A DNA stretch of 64,000 nucleotides from DATJBF01 sp035515475. GTDB taxonomy: Bacteria > Verrucomicrobiota > Verrucomicrobiia > Palsa-1439. This document shows positions 61,753 through 64,000 of the stretch, in pieces; within the stretch, counting starts at the first letter, position 1; every line of letters starts with the position of its first letter. The DNA is taken from the NCBI GenBank assembly GCA_035515475.1, contig DATJBF010000047.1, positions 170,685 through 234,684 on the forward strand, written 5' to 3'. The translations under genes were made by a program, and so were the position numbers. The notes under the pieces are model-generated. The model searched no databases and was not told the origin of the DNA. It saw nothing but the letters and a program-made list of their open reading frames with translations.

Positions 61753-62877
61753 CTACTTCCGCGCGATCTTGGCCATCGTCTCTTCGAGCACCAGCCGGTC
61801 GTCGAGCTGCGTCGAGACGAGTTGGCGGTTGGCCTCCAACAGCAACTCCATCGCGCGGATCAGTTCTTCCGTCGAGAAATTCTTGGCCGCCAGCGCACAA
61901 CGATGCAATCGCCACGCATTGGGCAGGTTGCCCTCCTTGGTGCGCGGGAAATGTGCCGTCGCCTCCTCGGGCAACCTCTCGAACGCCTTCACGAACTGGA
62001 AGTTGGCGCCCGGGCCGTCCCGGACCTCAATCACCTGGCGCTGCATCAGGTCTTTCGCAAGCAACATCAACCGGAACTGCGCGGCCAGCATCATCAGCAC
62101 GCCGATCGAGGATTCGCCCGCGTCGAGCAGGTTTTCCAGCGCGCCGATAGCCCGCCTAATCCGCCGCGCCCCCAACGCATCGGTCAACTCCCAGATCACC
62201 GCCTGACGCGTTGCCGAACAGATCGCTCGCACGTCGTCGGCGGTGATCTCGCGTCGTTTGCCGACGTACAGAAACAGTTTCTCCAATTCGTTCGCGATCT
62301 CCCGCAGACTCGGCGCGACGAGTTCGCGAAAGGCCTGAACCGCTTCGGGATTCATTGTCTTGCCGTCGGCGTGCAACCGGGATTGGATGAACGCTTCGAT
62401 TTCCTCGTCGGAATCGCCCTTGCCTTCTTCGAGCGTCTCGAAAAACCGCACCTCGCCGAGTTTCTCAATGGCTTTGTAGAGCGTTTTCCGCCGGTCACAG
62501 CCAATCGCGCTGATCAACAATGTCACCCCGTCCGACAAACCGCGTTTGAGTAGGTCGGCGAAATCCGCCAGCGCCTCCTTCACCGCTTCCGCGCGAGTCG
62601 TCTGGTTGTCCGCGAGCAAGCTGGTGTTCTTCAGCCAGACCAGCTTCTCGCCGCCGCCAAAAAGTCCGACGGTATCGAGCGCCTCGCGAAGACGCGCGAT
62701 GATCTTGAGCGCTTCGTCCTGGTTCCCCGCATCACCCTCAATGATCTCGATGCCGAACTCGCCCGCGCCCTTGGGAGCGAGGCCGTTCGCCAGTTTTGCC
62801 GCCGTCTCCTTGATCGTAAACTCGTCCGCGCCTCCGACGAGGTGGATTGATTTCGCCCGTTCTTTGTTCGCGGCCAT
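61753..62877 (-). CDS. holA: DNA polymerase III subunit delta
   Basis: 374 residues. HolA layout: N-terminal AAA+-like domain (SIHLVGGADEFTIKETAAKL), VWLKNTSLLAD, ISAIGCDRRKTLYKAIEKLG, then EIANELEKLFLYVGKRREITAD and the C-terminal helical domain (LPNAWRLHRCALAAKNF, MELLLEANRQL). It is the clamp-loader wrench that opens the beta ring. It faces away from the HIT gene. The 200 bases downstream contain only partially palindromic GC-rich sequence. Confidence 0.94.
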   Translation of the reverse strand: MAANKERAKSIHLVGGADEFTIKETAAKLANGLAPKGAGEFGIEIIEGDAGNQDEALKIIARLREALDTVGLFGGGEKLVWLKNTSLLADNQTTRAEAVKEALADFADLLKRGLSDGVTLLISAIGCDRRKTLYKAIEKLGEVRFFETLEEGKGDSDEEIEAFIQSRLHADGKTMNPEAVQAFRELVAPSLREIANELEKLFLYVGKRREITADDVRAICSATRQAVIWELTDALGARRIRRAIGALENLLDAGESSIGVLMMLAAQFRLMLLAKDLMQRQVIEVRDGPGANFQFVKAFERLPEEATAHFPRTKEGNLPNAWRLHRCALAAKNFSTEELIRAMELLLEANRQLVSTQLDDRLVLEETMAKIARK

Positions 62878-62999
62878 GAGAGAAATGATAGTTCAGAGCA
62901 CGATGGCTGTCACCGTCATTTCCAGCACGCCGGACCGGTCTTCACCCGGATCGCATCGCACGCGTTGACTTGTCTGTGGCGCGGTTCTATAACGTCGAC

Positions 63000-63479
63000 A
63001 TGGAACATCTCTGGGCGCCGTGGCGGATTCGATACATTCTGGGTGAAAAAGAGGCGGGCTGCTTTTTCTGCCGCAAATCAAAGGAGTCCGACGACGCCAA
63101 GAACCACGTCGTCATCCGCGAGCGGAACTGTTTCGCGTTGCTCAACACCTACCCGTACAACGCCGGGCACCTCATGGTCGCGCCCTACAAGCACACGGGC
63201 GAACTCGACGATCTCTCCGAACAGGAACTCTCCGAACTGATGGCCCTCACCCGCCGCTGCAAGCAGCTTCTCGCCAGAACCATGAAGCCCGAGGGGTTCA
63301 ACATCGGGCTCAACCTCGGTCGCCCCGCCGGCGCCGGCGTCCTCGACCACGTCCACATGCACGTCGTCCCCCGCTGGAATGCCGACACGAATTTCATGCC
63401 GGTATTGGCCGACACGCACGTCGTGCCGCAGGCGCTGGATGAAATCTATGCGCTCTTGAAGAAGCAGATCGAGGGGTGA
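63000..63479 (+). CDS. HIT-family hydrolase/phosphorylase
   Basis: 159 residues. MEHLWAPWRIRYI at the start is typical of the Ap4A-phosphorylase-like branch; CFFC knuckle near 21-24, LNTYPYNAGHLMVAPYKH, and the HIT triad in DHVHMHVVPRW near 125. It cleaves nucleotide phosphodiester or phosphoanhydride bonds, substrate not assigned. ATG at 63000 is chosen over TTG 62970. Divergent from holA. Confidence 0.92.
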   Translation: MEHLWAPWRIRYILGEKEAGCFFCRKSKESDDAKNHVVIRERNCFALLNTYPYNAGHLMVAPYKHTGELDDLSEQELSELMALTRRCKQLLARTMKPEGFNIGLNLGRPAGAGVLDHVHMHVVPRWNADTNFMPVLADTHVVPQALDEIYALLKKQIEG

Positions 63480-63548
63480 AGGGCGGGGCGCGAAGGGCGA
63501 AATACGTGCGGCGATCGGAGAAGGGCGAACGGGGATGCGAGACTGGCC

Positions 63549-63903
63549 ATCAGCATCATCAAGAGTTTCCGTGACTTGGACCTGTACGGCAACGCGATGA
63601 ATGCGGCGATGCGCGTCTTCGAGCTGAGCCGGACGTTTCCGGCGGAAGAACGGTACTCGTTGACCGATCAGATTCGGCGATCCTCGCGTTCCGTCTGTGC
63701 CAACCTGGCGGAAGCGACGATATGAGGCGGCGTTTGTCTCCAAGTTGAGCGATGCGGAATCGGAGGCTGCCGAGACACAAGTCTGGACCGAAGTCGCCTT
63801 GCGCTGTGGCTACTGGAACCAGAAGGTGGTCGCTGATATTGACGACGCGTACGACAAGATCTTAGCCGGAACGATTCAGTTGAGGAGTGGTTTTTCACTG
63901 TGA
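63549..63903 (+). pseudogene. Four-helix-bundle (23S IVS-like) protein, frameshifted
   Basis: The first part reads IKSFRDLDLYGNAMNAAMRV through DQIRRSSRSVCANLAEA, the normal S23/four-helix-bundle sequence; the remainder, RYEAAFVSKLSDAESEAAE to the end, is in another frame. At the junction (63706-63716) the 11-mer TGGCGGAAGCG occurs once where relatives need two consecutive copies to give AEAWRKRRYEAAF. Loss of one 11-base copy explains the shift. The start codon is also unclear. Confidence 0.75.
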
Positions 63904-63912
63904 TTTCCAGGT

Positions 63913-64000
63913 TCAGACCGGCGACCACTCAACTGCATTGCAGTTCAACGGCGGCAGCGCACTGTTGAGTTTCTCGACCAATTGCACCCACCAGTCGCGC
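63913..64000 (-). CDS. C-terminal end of an unidentified protein
   Basis: A left-going frame enters from the right edge and ends at a TGA (63913-63915), giving RDWWVQLVEKLNSALPPLN and CNAVEWSPV. The sequence looks coding but is too short to classify. Confidence 0.45.
   Translation of the reverse strand, partial: RDWWVQLVEKLNSALPPLNCNAVEWSPV

Overview
This 64 kb window is bacterial and gene-dense, with GC-rich house genes. The large secreted proteins built from PPC, HYR and PKD repeats, the NHL-repeat protein, the RAYT transposase and the dnaX-ybaB-recR order resemble Verrucomicrobiota, probably the Limisphaerales/Pedosphaera side. That placement is inferred from gene content; no rRNA gene is present to test it.

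Layout. 1-5.0 kb: a left-going operon fliW-csrA-(alkaline phosphatase-superfamily/nucleotidyltransferase fusion)-(GT2-TPR-GT4 glycosyltransferase). 5.4-8.6 kb: a 1041-residue secreted repeat protein. 8.6-17.2 kb: an accessory, partly decayed stretch with a frameshifted HTH gene, a group-2 type sigma factor flanked by two copies of a ~90 bp promoter-like element, small unknown genes, a histidine kinase that has lost its H-box, its NarL-type partner and a TrhA membrane protein. 17.6-21.2 kb: an NHL-repeat protein, a RAYT element with perfect ends, two unknown coupled genes and tRNA-Asn(GTT). 21.2-26.3 kb: dnaX-ybaB-recR-mtnA-class II aldolase-HAD, that is, the clamp loader plus a methylthio- or deoxypentose salvage set. 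26.8-31.9 kb: two clan-A-like glycoside hydrolases, tRNA-Thr(CGT) and a membrane transglutaminase-like protein.

32.5-40.7 kb and 53.2-61.5 kb are two halves of a copper/silver-type response: anti-sigma-like protein, CnrX/ZraP-like sensor, CusCBA efflux, NosL-like lipoprotein and small periplasmic proteins on one side; CopA-type P-ATPase, ECF sigma factor, Cys-rich secreted protein, TlpA-like protein, DsbD and a large DUF2231/heavy-metal-binding membrane protein on the other. Between them lie a TetR-controlled HlyD/ABC exporter (40.9-44.6 kb, GC-rich) and a lower-GC island (44.7-53.1 kb).

The island carries the most interesting set: a C5-cytosine methyltransferase, a GHKL ATPase whose C-terminus carries a PD-(D/E)XK-type nuclease signature, and a Vsr endonuclease, packed with an 8 nt overlap and a 3 nt gap. 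This is a candidate restriction/defence system. It is followed by an overlapping five-gene operon (substrate-binding lipoprotein, ABC ATPase, permease, SAM methyltransferase, membrane protein of unknown function). The window ends with holA, a HIT-family hydrolase, a four-helix-bundle pseudogene and the tail of an unknown gene.
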